Source: Desulforhabdus amnigena
GTDB taxonomy: Bacteria; Desulfobacterota; Syntrophobacteria; Syntrophobacterales; Syntrophobacteraceae
NCBI RefSeq assembly: GCF_027925305.1
Contig: NZ_BSDR01000001.1
Span: 4,172,501-4,236,500 of the forward strand
DNA: 64,000 nt
Reading direction: 5' to 3'
Shown: piece after piece, positions 28,797 through 38,301 of the stretch
How the letters are laid out: every line of letters begins with the position of its first letter
Numbering within the stretch: position 1 is the stretch's first letter
Program-made: the position numbers and the translations under genes
Notes under the pieces: model-generated
What the model was told of the DNA's origin: nothing
Databases searched by the model: none
Seen by the model: only the letters and a program-made list of their open reading frames with translations

Positions 28797-29522
28797 ATGG
28801 AAAAGAGACCGATTCTTATAGTGGATGATGAAAAGAACATCCGCCTGACGATGTCCCAATCTCTGGAACCCCTGGGAATGCCCGTCGAGACGGCGGTAAA
28901 CGGTGAAGATGCGCTGCAAAAACTTCGTGAAAAACAGTTCGGGCTGGTATTTCTGGATCTCAAAATGCCGGGCATGGATGGAATGGAGGTGCTGCACCGG
29001 ATCAAAGAGAAGTGGCCCAAAATGCAGGTGATCATCGTCACGGCTTACGGGACCGTGGAGTCGGCCGTCGAGGCCATGAAGATCGGGGCAGCCGATTTTC
29101 TCCAAAAGCCGTTCAGCCCGAGCGAAATTCGTGAGCTTGCAGCCAAAGTTTTAGAGCGCGAAGCCCTGGATGAAGAGAGTGCTACGGGTTACTTGACCCT
29201 GGTTGAACTCGCCAAACGCCACATCAGCGATAGGAACTTCGATACGGCGCTCAAGTTCACTCAAAGAGCCATTGCTGCAGACCCGGCCCAGCCCGAGGTC
29301 TACAACCTGTACGGGGCACTCCTGGAGATCAAAGGCAACCGGCTCGAGGCTCAAAAGTTTTATCGGGCCGCCCTGGACATTGACCCTACCTTTAAACCGG
29401 CAAAAGCCAACCTGGATAGAACCGCTTCCTGGCATAAGTTCGGTAAAATCGAACTCGAACCCGACCGGGAAGGAGCCGAACAGAAGAAGGAAAGTCGCGA
29501 GGGTGCGAAAGGTAAAGAGTAG
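28797..29522 (+). CDS. Response regulator with receiver and TPR domains
   Basis: A 241-residue protein with an N-terminal receiver (acceptor Asp54 in FLDLKMPGMDG, conserved Thr and Lys in VTAYG and LQKPF) and a C-terminal helical region at about 130-205 with two TPR-like units (ALKFTQRAIAADPAQPEVYN and AQKFYRAALDIDPTFKPAKA). The last ~30 residues are highly charged. It has no DNA-binding or sigma-54 domain, so it likely acts through protein contacts. It is coupled to the KinB-like kinase and ends about 110 bases from the convergent kdpD end. Confidence 0.88.
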   Translation: MEKRPILIVDDEKNIRLTMSQSLEPLGMPVETAVNGEDALQKLREKQFGLVFLDLKMPGMDGMEVLHRIKEKWPKMQVIIVTAYGTVESAVEAMKIGAADFLQKPFSPSEIRELAAKVLEREALDEESATGYLTLVELAKRHISDRNFDTALKFTQRAIAADPAQPEVYNLYGALLEIKGNRLEAQKFYRAALDIDPTFKPAKANLDRTASWHKFGKIELEPDREGAEQKKESREGAKGKE

Positions 29523-29634
29523 GCAATCGTATTCGTTGGGCAGCGGCATTTTGCATCGATCTCCTGGCCGTTTGATGGCTTTAACGTAGGATGGAAAACG
29601 TGGTTCAGACGTACCGGTCGCCGCCATGGATGGA

Positions 29635-30819
29635 CTATGCTCCAGCGTTGGCGATGTATTCTTCGGCCCGGATCTTGTGCGCCTGGGTTTCATATTTTCG
29701 CGTATCCAGAATGACGATGGTAATTCCCCTGGCATCCTCGATAAGGCGCTCGACAATGTTCTTCCTTCCAAGAATCCTTTTCCAGATGGGCTGCGTGCCC
29801 GGACTTCCGATCACGATGTGCCCCACACGGTATTCTTTCGCAAAACGCAGGATTGTGTCGGGAACGTCCTCTCCTTTATACGTGAAGACCATGGCGCCAA
29901 GCTGCCTGGCCAGGGTCAGGGTGCCGGAGAGGATGTTCTGGGTGTGGGAATCAATCATGGTGGGTGCTTCCGAAGGGGTCTGAACATATACGGCGTACCA
30001 GTTCCGGTTGAGTCTTCCCGCAAGGCGCGAAGCGTAGCGAAGGAGCTTTTCGCTGTTTGGGCCGCGTGAACTGAGGCACACCATGATCTGATCGGGTGTT
30101 GCCGGTATTTCAGGCTCCAGGGTTTCGCGGCTCCTGAGATCGATCTGCGAGGCAAGTTCCCGCAATGTGAGTTCGCGCAACTGTTCCAGGTTCGTTTTCC
30201 TGAAAAAGTTTGCAAGAGCCGTGTCAATGCGTTCCCTCGGGTAGATCTTCCCCTCTTCGAGACGCTTCTGAAGATCTTCAGTGGTAAGATCCACGTTGAC
30301 GATCTCATCCGCATCGGCGATCACACTGTCCGGAAGGCGTTCGCGCACTTTGATTCCCGAAATTTTTTCCACTGTGTCGTAGAGGCTTTCTACATGCTGA
30401 AGATTGAGGGTGCTTATGACGTGAATGCCGGCAGAAAGGAGATCCTGAACATCTTCGTACCGTTTGGCGTTCCGGCTGCCGGGAACGTTTGTGTGAGCGA
30501 GTTCGTCGACGAGTGCGACCTCGGGTTTTCGTGCAAGAACAGCGTCCACATCCATTTCTTCGATCATGATCCCGCGGTATTCCTGGCGGCGACGGGGAAT
30601 GACCTCAAGACCTTCGATGAGGGCTGCCGTTTCTGCGCGGCCATGCGTTTCCACTAGACCGACCACGACATCGAGCCCTTCTCTCTTGAGCCGATGGGCC
30701 TCTTCCAGCATCTGCCAGGTCTTCCCAACCCCTGCGCAGTACCCGAGATAGATCTTGAGGCGACCGCGCCGGGAGCGGCGAATCATACGCAAAAAGCTGT
30801 CGGCCCTGTTTGCAGCCAT
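29635..30819 (-). CDS. kdpD: KdpD sensor half only (KdpD N-terminal plus USP domain, no kinase)
   Basis: A 394-residue soluble protein that matches only the N-terminal cytoplasmic half of KdpD. The KdpD domain (about 18-230) has Walker A GYCAGVGKT at 26-34 and DELAHTNVPGSR; a universal-stress-protein-like domain follows at about 255-380. E. coli KdpD continues with four membrane helices, HisKA and HATPase; all are absent, and the natural stop lies before any such sequence. Short KdpD proteins are known from cyanobacteria, where a separate kinase is presumed. It is the last gene of the kdp run, 11 bases after kdpC. It may sense K+ or nucleotides and signal to the kinase at 35595. Confidence 0.93.
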   Translation of the reverse strand: MAANRADSFLRMIRRSRRGRLKIYLGYCAGVGKTWQMLEEAHRLKREGLDVVVGLVETHGRAETAALIEGLEVIPRRRQEYRGIMIEEMDVDAVLARKPEVALVDELAHTNVPGSRNAKRYEDVQDLLSAGIHVISTLNLQHVESLYDTVEKISGIKVRERLPDSVIADADEIVNVDLTTEDLQKRLEEGKIYPRERIDTALANFFRKTNLEQLRELTLRELASQIDLRSRETLEPEIPATPDQIMVCLSSRGPNSEKLLRYASRLAGRLNRNWYAVYVQTPSEAPTMIDSHTQNILSGTLTLARQLGAMVFTYKGEDVPDTILRFAKEYRVGHIVIGSPGTQPIWKRILGRKNIVERLIEDARGITIVILDTRKYETQAHKIRAEEYIANAGA

Positions 30820-30830
30820 TTCCTCCTTCC

Positions 30831-31454
30831 TTATCGTTTTCCATCCAGATCAAGGTTCAATTCCAGTACGTTCACTCGAGGTTCGCCGAAGAGTCCTAAA
30901 TCGCGTCCTTCGGTGTGAGTCTCTATCTTCCTGTGAACAATCTCCTGGCTGATGCCGCGGGCCAGAGCGACGCGGCGCGCTTGCAGCAGGGCGTTTTGCA
31001 CACTGATATGAGGATCCAGGCCGCTTCCCGAAGTCGTTACTGCGTCGGCGGGAATGGGGATACTGTCTACCAGCCCGTTTTCCAGACGATACCTGGCGAT
31101 ACGCTCCCGGACAGTATCGATGAGCTTTTCGGACGTGGGGCCAAGATTGCTTCCGCCGGAGCTTGCCGCATCATAGCCCTCACCTGCCGCCGAAGGGCGG
31201 GAATGAAAGTAACCGGGACCGGAAAATCCTTGGGCAATGAGGGTTGATCCCGCAGCTTTCCCTTCCCGGGTGATCAGGGAGCCGTTGGCTTTTTCTGCGA
31301 AAATCCCCTGGGCCATGCCCCAGACGATCAGGGGATAGACACCGCACAGGATGATGGCCAGGGAGAGTGTGGCAATGATGGAGGTGCGGAGTTCAGCCAC
31401 AAGGTTCCTGATATCAAAACGATTCGTATCTGGAAAATCTTTCATGGTTTTCAT
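30831..31454 (-). CDS. kdpC: Potassium-transporting ATPase KdpC subunit
   Basis: A 207-residue single-helix membrane subunit that stabilises KdpA-KdpB and helps ATP use. One N-terminal membrane helix (about 25-50, LSLAIILCGVYPLIVWG) precedes a periplasmic domain with the family segments YFHSRPSAAGEGYDAASSGG, SNLGPTSEKL and SGLDPHIS. Length is normal. AGGAGGAA sits very close to the first ATG; an ATG three codons on is an alternative start. It begins six bases after kdpB. Confidence 0.95.
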   Translation of the reverse strand: MKTMKDFPDTNRFDIRNLVAELRTSIIATLSLAIILCGVYPLIVWGMAQGIFAEKANGSLITREGKAAGSTLIAQGFSGPGYFHSRPSAAGEGYDAASSGGSNLGPTSEKLIDTVRERIARYRLENGLVDSIPIPADAVTTSGSGLDPHISVQNALLQARRVALARGISQEIVHRKIETHTEGRDLGLFGEPRVNVLELNLDLDGKR

Positions 31455-31460
31455 TTCCTC

Positions 31461-33494
31461 CTAAACGAGGTGCAACGCGTTGACCAGGAGGTCAATGAGC
31501 TTGATACCGACAAATGGTGCAGCTAGGCCGCCAAGCCCATAGATCAGGAGATTTCGGCGCAGGAGGACCGAGGCATCGAGAGGGCGGAACCGTACGCCGC
31601 GAAGCGCAAGAGGGATCAGGGCTATGATGATGAGGGCGTTGAAGATGACCGCACTCAGGATCGCGCTCGCAGGAGAGCCGAGTCGCATCAGGTTCAGGGG
31701 ACCGATGACCGGAAATGCGTTGACCAGCATTGCCGGAATGATGGCAAAGTACTTGGCCACATCGTTTGCGACGCTGAAGGTGGTAAGGGCCCCCCGGGTC
31801 ATGAGCATCTGCTTTCCGATTTCAACGATTTCGATGAGCTTGGTCGGATTTGAATCGAGATCCACCATGTTGCCTGCCTCCTTGGCTGCCTGTGTGCCCG
31901 TGTTCATGGCAACACCCACATCTGCCTGAGCCAGGGCGGGAGCATCGTTTGTGCCGTCTCCTGTCATGGCAACAAGGCGTCCCGATGCCTGCTCCTTTCG
32001 AATGAGCGCAAGCTTATCCTCCGGCCTGGCTTCTGCCAGGAAGTCATCAACTCCTGCCTCTTTGGCGATGGCTGCTGCAGTCAACTGGTTATCGCCGGTG
32101 ATCATCACGGTCTTTATTCCCATGGCGCGGAATCGTTCGAAGCGATCCTTCAGGCCTCCCTTCACGATGTCTTTGAGGTGAACCACACCAAGAACCCGCT
32201 TGCTGTCGGCAACGACCAGAGGGGTTCCCCCCTTCTGGGAGACCGTCTTCACAGCCGATTCTACCTCCGGCGGGAAGGGACTGGAGATGAAATCCCTCAT
32301 TGCTTCAGCAGCGCCCTTGCGGATTTTTCTAGCCTCCAAATCCACACCGCTCATGCGGGTCTTTGCCGAAAAGGATATGAACTCGGCATGGGGCATCTCC
32401 GTTATGGATCGGCCTCTCAAGCCATATTTCTTGGCCAGGATAACGATGCTCCTGCCTTCGGGGGTTTCGTCCGTAAGAGAGGCCAGTTGCGCCGCATCGG
32501 CCAACTCCTCCACGCGCACTCCCTCGGCCGGAAGAAATTCCGTTGCCTGGCGGTCCCCAAGAGTGATGGTCCCGGTCTTGTCGAGAAGAAGCACATCCAC
32601 GTCCCCTGCGGCCTCCACGGCTCGACCGCTCATGGCGAGCACGTTCTTTTGGACCAGCCGGTCGATTCCTGCAATTCCAATGGCGCTCAGCAGACCGCCT
32701 ATGGTCGTTGGAATAAGGCAAACCAGCAGTGCCACAAGCACTGTGACGGAAAAAATGACATTTGAGTACATGCCAAAGAGCTTGAAGGTCATGATGGCAA
32801 CCAGGAAAATAACCGTAAGAGCCGAAAGGAGGATAGTGAGAGCGATCTCGTTAGGGGTCTTCCGGCGGCTTGCCCCTTCCACAAGGCCGATCATACGATC
32901 GAGGAAACTTTCGCCGGGATCGGCCGTGACGCGGACCTTGATCCAGTCCGATAAGACCCGCGTTCCTCCCGTAACCGCACTGCGGTCCCCTCCGGCCTCG
33001 CGGATAACCGGGGCGGACTCCCCCGTTATGGCCGATTCATCCACTGTCGCCACACCTTGGATGATTTCTCCATCCGCCGGGATGATCTCGCCTGCTGAAA
33101 CGAGTACGAGATCTTCTTTCCGCAACTCATCGGCGGGAGTTTTCTCCATCGAACCGTCAGAGCGCAGCCGGTTTGCAACAGTTTGCGTGCGCGTTTTTCG
33201 CAGGGCGCCGGCCTGGGCTTTTCCTCGCCCCTCGGCAAGCGCTTCGGCAAAGTTTGCAAAGAGCACGGTAAACCAGAGCCAGAGCGTTACCTGGAGAGTG
33301 AAGGCAAGCGGTTCGCTTCCTGCACTCAAAATGAGCCCGACAGTAGTCGTGATGACCGCTGCGACTTCAGTTACGAACATGACGGGGTTTTTCGCCATTG
33401 AGCGAGGATTGAGCTTTTTTATGGAATCAAAGGCCGCCTGCGTCATGATTTCACGATCGAAAAAAGAGTGCTTTCTTGCAGCCATGGCTTTCAT
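31461..33494 (-). CDS. kdpB: Potassium-transporting P-type ATPase, catalytic subunit KdpB
   Basis: A 677-residue P-type ATPase that hydrolyses ATP to drive K+ uptake through KdpA. The phosphorylated residue is Asp305 in [23 protein letters not shown] is the actuator loop and [17 protein letters not shown] the hinge. The N-domain segment ([15 protein letters not shown]) is typical of KdpB. An ATG three codons into the frame is an alternative start. It lies between kdpA and kdpC with gaps of five and six bases. Complete and intact. Confidence 0.97.
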   Translation of the reverse strand: MKAMAARKHSFFDREIMTQAAFDSIKKLNPRSMAKNPVMFVTEVAAVITTTVGLILSAGSEPLAFTLQVTLWLWFTVLFANFAEALAEGRGKAQAGALRKTRTQTVANRLRSDGSMEKTPADELRKEDLVLVSAGEIIPADGEIIQGVATVDESAITGESAPVIREAGGDRSAVTGGTRVLSDWIKVRVTADPGESFLDRMIGLVEGASRRKTPNEIALTILLSALTVIFLVAIMTFKLFGMYSNVIFSVTVLVALLVCLIPTTIGGLLSAIGIAGIDRLVQKNVLAMSGRAVEAAGDVDVLLLDKTGTITLGDRQATEFLPAEGVRVEELADAAQLASLTDETPEGRSIVILAKKYGLRGRSITEMPHAEFISFSAKTRMSGVDLEARKIRKGAAEAMRDFISSPFPPEVESAVKTVSQKGGTPLVVADSKRVLGVVHLKDIVKGGLKDRFERFRAMGIKTVMITGDNQLTAAAIAKEAGVDDFLAEARPEDKLALIRKEQASGRLVAMTGDGTNDAPALAQADVGVAMNTGTQAAKEAGNMVDLDSNPTKLIEIVEIGKQMLMTRGALTTFSVANDVAKYFAIIPAMLVNAFPVIGPLNLMRLGSPASAILSAVIFNALIIIALIPLALRGVRFRPLDASVLLRRNLLIYGLGGLAAPFVGIKLIDLLVNALHLV

Positions 33495-33499
33495 TCCTC

Positions 33500-35239
33500 C
33501 TAAAACAGCTTCCCTGATCCGGTCATGAGGAAGTGCTCGACGATGGGGGCAAGAGAGAGTGCCGGCAGAAAAGTGAGAGCCCCGACAATGAGAACCGTTC
33601 CCACCAGCAGGATCACAAAGGTTATACCGGAGACGGGAAAGCTGCCTCCGCTTGCCGGAACCCGCTTTTTAGCAGCAAGATTTCCGGCAAGGGCCAGGAC
33701 GGACACAATGACAAAGAACCGCCCGGCGAGCATCGCTATGGCAAGTGTGACGTTGTACCAGGGCGTGTTGCCGGCAAGACCGGCAAAGGCGCTTCCGTTG
33801 TTGCCGGAAGTGGAGGAGTAGGCGTAGAGGATTTCACTCAGCCCGTGTGGGCCGGTGTTGTTGAGCCCCGCAAGCCCCCAATTGCTCACCGCCGCCCAGG
33901 CTGTAAAGCCCAGAATGGAAAATATGGGCACGAGTATGGCAATGGCACTGACTTTTACATCATAGGCCTCGATCTTTTTTCCGAGGTATTCGGGGGTTCG
34001 TCCGATCATCAGCCCCGCCAGGAACACGGTCAGCACAACAAAGATGAGCATTCCATAGAGACCGGCTCCGACGCCGCCAAAAACCACCTCTCCCAGCTGG
34101 ATATTGAGAAGAGGAACGAGGCCTCCCAGGGGCGTGAAGGAGTCATGCATTGAGTTTACCGCTCCGCAGGAGGCGTCTGTTGTAATGACGGCAAAAAGGG
34201 CGGAGTTGAAGATTCCGAAGCGGATCTCCTTTCCTTCCATGTTCCCATGGGATGCATCTATGCCAAGAGCGTGCAGCCTGGGGTTTCCTGCGGCCTCCGA
34301 AGCCCATGTGACCAGAACCCCGGCAAGGAACAGCATGGCCATAGCGGTCCATAACGCCCACCCGTGCTTCTGGTTCTTGACCATTCGTCCCAGAGTGTAA
34401 GTGAGTCCGCTCGGTATGAGGAAGATCGAGAGCATCTGGAGAAAATTGGAAAGGGGCGTCGGGTTTTCGTAAGGGTGAGCGGCATTGGCATTCATAAATC
34501 CCCCACCGTTTGTTCCCAGCATTTTGATTGCCACCTGTGAGGCCACGGGGCCCTGGGCAATGGTTTGGGTGGATTGGGTAAAGGAACTCCCTTCTGCCTG
34601 TTCGATCGTTTGGGCCGTAACATATGGATGAAAGTTTTGAACGACGCCCTGTGAGACCAGGAAAAGAGAGTAGAGAACACAAGCCGGCAGAAGCAGGTAT
34701 AGATTGATCCGGACGAGATCCACCCAGAAGCTGCCGATAGTCTTTGCGGAGTGCCTTGCAATGCCGCGAATGAGGGCTGCCGCCACCCCGATTCCGGCTG
34801 CGGCTGAAACAAAGTTGTGAAAAACAAGCCCTACCATCTGGGAAAAATAGGAAAGGGTGGATTCTCCTCCGTAGTTCTGCCAGTTTGTGTTCGTGGTGAA
34901 GCTCACCGCCGTATTGAAGGCAAGGTCGGGGCTTACCGGCCCAAATCCTTGCGGGTTCAACGGTAGGAAGTGCTGCAGTCGCAAAATCGCGTAGGTAAAC
35001 AGACACCCAACCAGGCTGAAGACGATGAGAGAAAAGGCATACTGCTGCCAGCTCTGTTCCTTTTCCGGCTCTATGCCCAGAAAGCGGTACAACAGGCGTT
35101 CTAATGGCCGCATGAGAGGGTCGAGAAATGTCTTGCTCTCTCTATCCAACACGCCCACCAGGTACCTCCCCATGGGCTTTGTGAGTAGAAGGAGCAATCC
35201 CAGAAAGAGCGCCAACTGAATCCACCCGAAGATGTCCAT
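33500..35239 (-). CDS. kdpA: Potassium-transporting ATPase channel subunit KdpA
   Basis: A 579-residue membrane protein of the SKT superfamily, the selectivity-filter subunit of the Kdp pump. About ten membrane helices and pore loops are visible, including [26 protein letters not shown] and [12 protein letters not shown], corresponding to filter regions. I chose the ATG at 35239 ([14 protein letters not shown]), which matches the family N-terminus and sits behind an AAGGGGG stretch. kdpF ends 16 bases upstream. Confidence 0.96.
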   Translation of the reverse strand: MDIFGWIQLALFLGLLLLLTKPMGRYLVGVLDRESKTFLDPLMRPLERLLYRFLGIEPEKEQSWQQYAFSLIVFSLVGCLFTYAILRLQHFLPLNPQGFGPVSPDLAFNTAVSFTTNTNWQNYGGESTLSYFSQMVGLVFHNFVSAAAGIGVAAALIRGIARHSAKTIGSFWVDLVRINLYLLLPACVLYSLFLVSQGVVQNFHPYVTAQTIEQAEGSSFTQSTQTIAQGPVASQVAIKMLGTNGGGFMNANAAHPYENPTPLSNFLQMLSIFLIPSGLTYTLGRMVKNQKHGWALWTAMAMLFLAGVLVTWASEAAGNPRLHALGIDASHGNMEGKEIRFGIFNSALFAVITTDASCGAVNSMHDSFTPLGGLVPLLNIQLGEVVFGGVGAGLYGMLIFVVLTVFLAGLMIGRTPEYLGKKIEAYDVKVSAIAILVPIFSILGFTAWAAVSNWGLAGLNNTGPHGLSEILYAYSSTSGNNGSAFAGLAGNTPWYNVTLAIAMLAGRFFVIVSVLALAGNLAAKKRVPASGGSFPVSGITFVILLVGTVLIVGALTFLPALSLAPIVEHFLMTGSGKLF

Positions 35240-35255
35240 TGATCCAATACCCCCT

Positions 35256-35339
35256 TTAGAATTTCTCCGGTCGAATGATTGTAGCAAACAGGTAGATGAT
35301 CAGAATCACTCCAATAATGCCTACAATTGCATCCATCAT
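35256..35339 (-). CDS. kdpF: KdpF small membrane subunit
   Basis: A 27-residue single-helix protein (MMDAIVGIIGVILIIYLFAT, ending IIRPEKF). KdpF of E. coli is about 29 residues and stabilises the Kdp complex in the membrane; the size, hydrophobic profile and PEKF-type end fit well. Start ATG at 35339 (or the adjacent 35336) follows AGAGG eight bases upstream. Easily missed because the frame stays open upstream to 35480 through repeat sequence. It is first of the kdpFABC genes. Confidence 0.9.
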   Translation of the reverse strand: MMDAIVGIIGVILIIYLFATIIRPEKF

Positions 35340-35399
35340 GATTTGAGCCTCTCGAAAGCCTTCACCAGCAAAGCGCAAAGGCCGAAGAAAAACACTATT

Positions 35400-35465
35400 G
35401 ACAGAATACAAATAAGATTCAACATAAGGTCTTTCTCTGTGCCCTCCGTGTCTCTGTGATTTATA
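35400..35465 (-). repeat. Dispersed CACGGAG-type repeat fragment, inverted
   Basis: The minus strand contains CACAGAGACACGGAGGGC, matching the 4390 copy in the opposite direction. It lies in the 255-base gap between the kinase gene and kdpF, next to family B copy 2. The gap therefore seems built largely of repeat debris; a kdpF promoter within it was not identified. Confidence 0.5.
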
Positions 35466-35472
35466 TGAAAAA

Positions 35473-35585
35473 AGGCTCATGGTTCATAGCTCATGGCTTA
35501 TGATAACATCGCCAAGAGCGTTTCCCGCTTTCCATATTGGCTTGCATCTCTTTGCCTTTTTCATTTTTCGTTGTGACCGTTCCGG
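35473..35585 (-). repeat. Intergenic repeat family B, copy 2 (inverted)
   Basis: The reverse complement of this stretch matches 18808-18938 over nearly its whole length, with small gaps and a shorter CATGAGC-type tail. It lies immediately after the stop region of the kinase gene and upstream of kdpF. Confidence 0.85.
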
Positions 35586-35594
35586 TCATGGGAG

Positions 35595-37436
35595 TTAATG
35601 TGACAATGTCGAGTTAAGTGTGCGGTCAGCGCGTTTCAAGCAGAACGTAAAGATGCTGCCCCGTCCTTCCTCGCTTTTCACCCTTATGGTTCCCCCGTGG
35701 GCTTCGACAATTTCTTTTGCTATGGAGAGCCCCAGCCCTTCTCCCGTTTCGCCTTCCTGAGCGTCAATGCGGAAAAATTGCTCGAAAATTCGATCGAGAT
35801 ATTGAGCCGGAATGCCTCTTCCCGTATCGGAAACCGAAAAACAAACCGAATCCTCGTCCGCTTCTGCGGAAATGGTGACTTCGCCGCCAGGCGAAGTGTA
35901 CTTGATGGCATTGGAGAGGAGATTTGCGAAGACATGCCCGATCTGGGCCTGATCCGCCAAGACTTCAGGAAGATCGTCCGAGAGCTCCGTCTTCAGGGTG
36001 ATTCCACGGTTTTTTGCTGTATTCCGGAAGGAGTCAACCTGTTCGAGGATCATCCCATGGGGAGCTACGGGCCGAAACTCCATCCGTACCTTTCCGGATT
36101 CGATGCGACTCAAGTCGAGAAGATTGCTCAAGATGGAATGCAGCCGGTCGCTCTCATCCCGTGCTGCAACTAAAAGCTCGACCTGTTTTGAGGTCAGGGG
36201 GCCCGCCTTTTCTTCGAGGAGGAGATAGATCGCCAACCTCAGAGAAGTCAGGGGCGTCTTCAACTGGTGGGAGACGGTCGATATGACCCCTCTTTTGAGC
36301 TTGTCCTGCTGCATCCGGCTGGTTACATCTTTCAAGATCAGGATGACACCTGTGGGCAGCCTTCCGGCATCAAGGATAGGAATGGCTTCAGGGCAAAAGT
36401 AGTGCTCCTCACCTCTGATGAATCTCTGAATGATGGTCTGCTTGCCCTGGGATTGGACGGTGCGCCTGCTCCTCAAGGCTTCGTCAAAAAGGTCTCCCAT
36501 CCATGTGAAAGTGAGGCTGTGGATGGGCACATCGGGTCTGAGGCCAAAGACATCGGCGGCTCTCTCTGTTGCTATTTCCACATGCCCTTCGAGGTTGATT
36601 ACAGCCACGACATCGGGCAGGCTCCGAAACACCTGCTGGATCAGGTGCTGGATACGAATCATCCTGGTACGGTTACTCCTCCGGAATTCTCGAAGGCTCG
36701 AGGTCATCTCGTTGAATGCCTCGGAAAGGCGGCCGATCTCATCGCCTGAATCCCTTTGAACGACAAGGTCAAGATTCCCCTGTCTGATTTCATCAGCCGA
36801 GCGAATGAGGCGGTTGATCGGACGAAGGATCCACCTTCCTGTAAAGAGGGTGAACAGAACAGCAACGACAGCTCCACAGAAAAGAAGGATGTACATCCGA
36901 TGCCTTGCCGCCGCTGCAGCGGCAAGTGCGCGTTCGTTGGCATCGAGCATGTTCTGTTGATTCATGTGAAGGATCTCGTCGGCCGTATTCTTGATTTGAT
37001 GAAAGAGTGGAAAGAGTTTCGTGAAATAGGCTTCCCGCCGGTCGTCAAGAGGGAGTCCCGTGTCCTGCACTTCCTGCAGAGAAGCCTTGTATTGACTGAA
37101 AAGGTCCCCAATGCGTGTCGCCCTTTCGGCTTCACCCGGAAGAGTGATGTTATTCAACGCCGTGTGAAGCGACTCCTCGAAGACGGGTATGCTTTTCGTT
37201 ATGAGCTCCTTTCCCTGTTCGGTATCCCCAAGAAGGGTGAAGAGAATACCGCTGTCCATGCGTTCAAGAGAATCTTTCATCTGCTGAGATGCAATGACGC
37301 TCCGGTAGTTTTCATGAAGGATCACGTCGATGGAATGGCCGAGAAGGGTAAGCTGCATAATGCTTTGAACACTGATGGCGATGATGATGAGGAACAGCCC
37401 CCCAAAACCTAAGGAGAGCTTTTCTCGAATGCCTAA
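35595..37436 (-). CDS. KinB-like sensor histidine kinase upstream of kdpFABC
   Basis: A 613-residue membrane kinase. Helix 1 is at about 9-30, the periplasmic domain carries NYRSVIASQQMKDSLERMDS like the kinase at 26949, helix 2 is near 185-205, then HAMP, PAS (about 270-370), HisKA with His390 in STVSHQLKTPLTSL and HATPase with NLLSNAIKY, DTGRGIP and GEGLGLSI. Start at 37436 follows GAAGGAGGACG. No receiver gene is coupled to it. It is transcribed toward kdpFABC and the kinase-less kdpD, so it is the natural candidate for the missing KdpD kinase activity; this is inference. Confidence 0.88.
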   Translation of the reverse strand, partial: LGIREKLSLGFGGLFLIIIAISVQSIMQLTLLGHSIDVILHENYRSVIASQQMKDSLERMDSGILFTLLGDTEQGKELITKSIPVFEESLHTALNNITLPGEAERATRIGDLFSQYKASLQEVQDTGLPLDDRREAYFTKLFPLFHQIKNTADEILHMNQQNMLDANERALAAAAAARHRMYILLFCGAVVAVLFTLFTGRWILRPINRLIRSADEIRQGNLDLVVQRDSGDEIGRLSEAFNEMTSSLREFRRSNRTRMIRIQHLIQQVFRSLPDVVAVINLEGHVEIATERAADVFGLRPDVPIHSLTFTWMGDLFDEALRSRRTVQSQGKQTIIQRFIRGEEHYFCPEAIPILDAGRLPTGVILILKDVTSRMQQDKLKRGVISTVSHQLKTPLTSLRLAIYLLLEEKAGPLTSKQVELLVAARDESDRLHSILSNLLDLSRIESGKVRMEFRPVAPHGMILEQVDSFRNTAKNRGITLKTELSDDLPEVLADQAQIGHVFANLLSNAIKYTSPGGEVTISAEADEDSVCFSVSDTGRGIPAQYLDRIFEQFFRIDAQEGETGEGLGLSIAKEIVEAHGGTIRVKSEEGRGSIFTFCLKRADRTLNSTLSH

Positions 37437-37467
37437 CATGCTTTCGTCCTCCTTCGCCAGTTTATGA

Positions 37468-37483
37468 AGCAATCAACATGCCG
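37468..37483 (-). promoter_or_regulatory. Candidate sigma-54 promoter upstream of the kdp-linked kinase
   Basis: On the minus strand CGGCAT-N5-TTGCT keeps the GG and GC dinucleotides at -24/-12 spacing. It has two mismatches in the -24 element; the -12 element TTGC is perfect. A start about 12 bases downstream would leave a ~20-base leader with the Shine-Dalgarno of the kinase gene. Confidence 0.45.
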
Positions 37484-37973
37484 CCGAGAGTATTTTGGGG
37501 ATATTCTTCAGATAACCCGCCAGACACTGCGTCCGAGACCTCACAGGGAACAGACGTTAGAAGGAACTACTCGGAATCATGATATGAATTACAGAGCGTT
37601 CTTGATGGATATGGCCCGAACCAGAAGCAAGCCTTTGAGAGTGGATGAGCATCAAATGATTTACATTTCCTGGATGTTGGCTAAAAGCCAACTTATTCAA
37701 TAATCCAACATTTTGTGCCCATTATCAAGAAGATGTTGTTGTGGTTATCAGGTACGGGCATTGCGAAGTGCAAAGCTGAATCGCTTCAGGCATTGCATTC
37801 TGCAAAACCCATCGAGCGGTCCCGGGGTGGCCCGGACAATTTGTTGCCTGGGTCTAAAGGACATAAGGTTTATTACCGCTTGACGGTTTTTTGGAGCCTC
37901 TTGTCCTGCGAACACGGCCGACAAGTGGTCGTGTCAACTATATAATGGATGGCGTAATGGCGATCTTGAGCAC

Positions 37974-38089
37974 TAAGAACCTATCCAGAAACCACCTGTG
38001 GACTTTGCGACACCCCCCTTGGTCCCCCCTCGAGGGGGGAATTGAAGGGGGGTGTCCGCTGCCGAGGTAGGTTTTCGGATAGGCTCTAA
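37974..38089 (+). repeat. Palindromic MITE-like repeat, family A, copy 2
   Basis: Nearly identical to copies 1 and 4, in the same orientation on this strand, with AGAACCTATCC and GGATAGGCTCT ends and the CCCCCCTCGAGGGGGG core. Confidence 0.9.
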
Positions 38090-38131
38090 GTACTGGTCTT
38101 CGTAATTACGCAGCCGTTTACCCATACGTTT

Positions 38132-38212
38132 TCGTAGGAGCGGCATCCTGCCGCGACAAGGTGTGCGGTTGCCGGTTTCTGTCACGGCTGGAAGCCGTAT
38201 CTACAAAGAAGT
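38132..38212. repeat. REP-like inverted doublet
   Basis: GTAGGAGCGGCATCCTGCCG (plus strand, about 38135-38154) and, on the complementary strand at about 38185-38208, GTAGATACGGCTTCCAGCCG face each other. Each has a small internal hairpin (CGGCATCCTGCCG and CGGCTTCCAGCCG). This is the architecture of paired REP sequences (REPIN/BIME) which RAYT transposases mobilise in other bacteria. No RAYT gene is in the window. Confidence 0.7.
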
Positions 38213-38301
38213 GGCCACGTATTTACAATTTTCAGTATTAAGAAAATTCAATGTTTCACCAAAAACTCTCGCTGAAAATGATTATAATTTTAAAAAATAG
38301 A

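Noticed and set aside
29635-30819. KdpD as frameshifted pseudogene
   Set aside because: The sequence between its stop and the convergent gene does not encode KdpD membrane or kinase segments in any frame, so it is a genuine short form.
32200-33528. Plus-strand open frame of 442 codons
   Set aside because: Antisense to kdpB; Ser/Arg-rich translation typical of shadow frames.
35340-35594. Potassium or c-di-AMP riboswitch upstream of kdpF
   Set aside because: The gap is occupied by repeat fragments; no known riboswitch core was recognised.
37677-37691. TTGGCT-AAA-AGCCAA hairpin as terminator
   Set aside because: No gene ends into it in the right direction and no proper T-run follows.
37715-37945. 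76-codon plus-strand frame before family A copy 2
   Set aside because: No plausible ribosome site or domain; compositionally unlike neighbouring genes.
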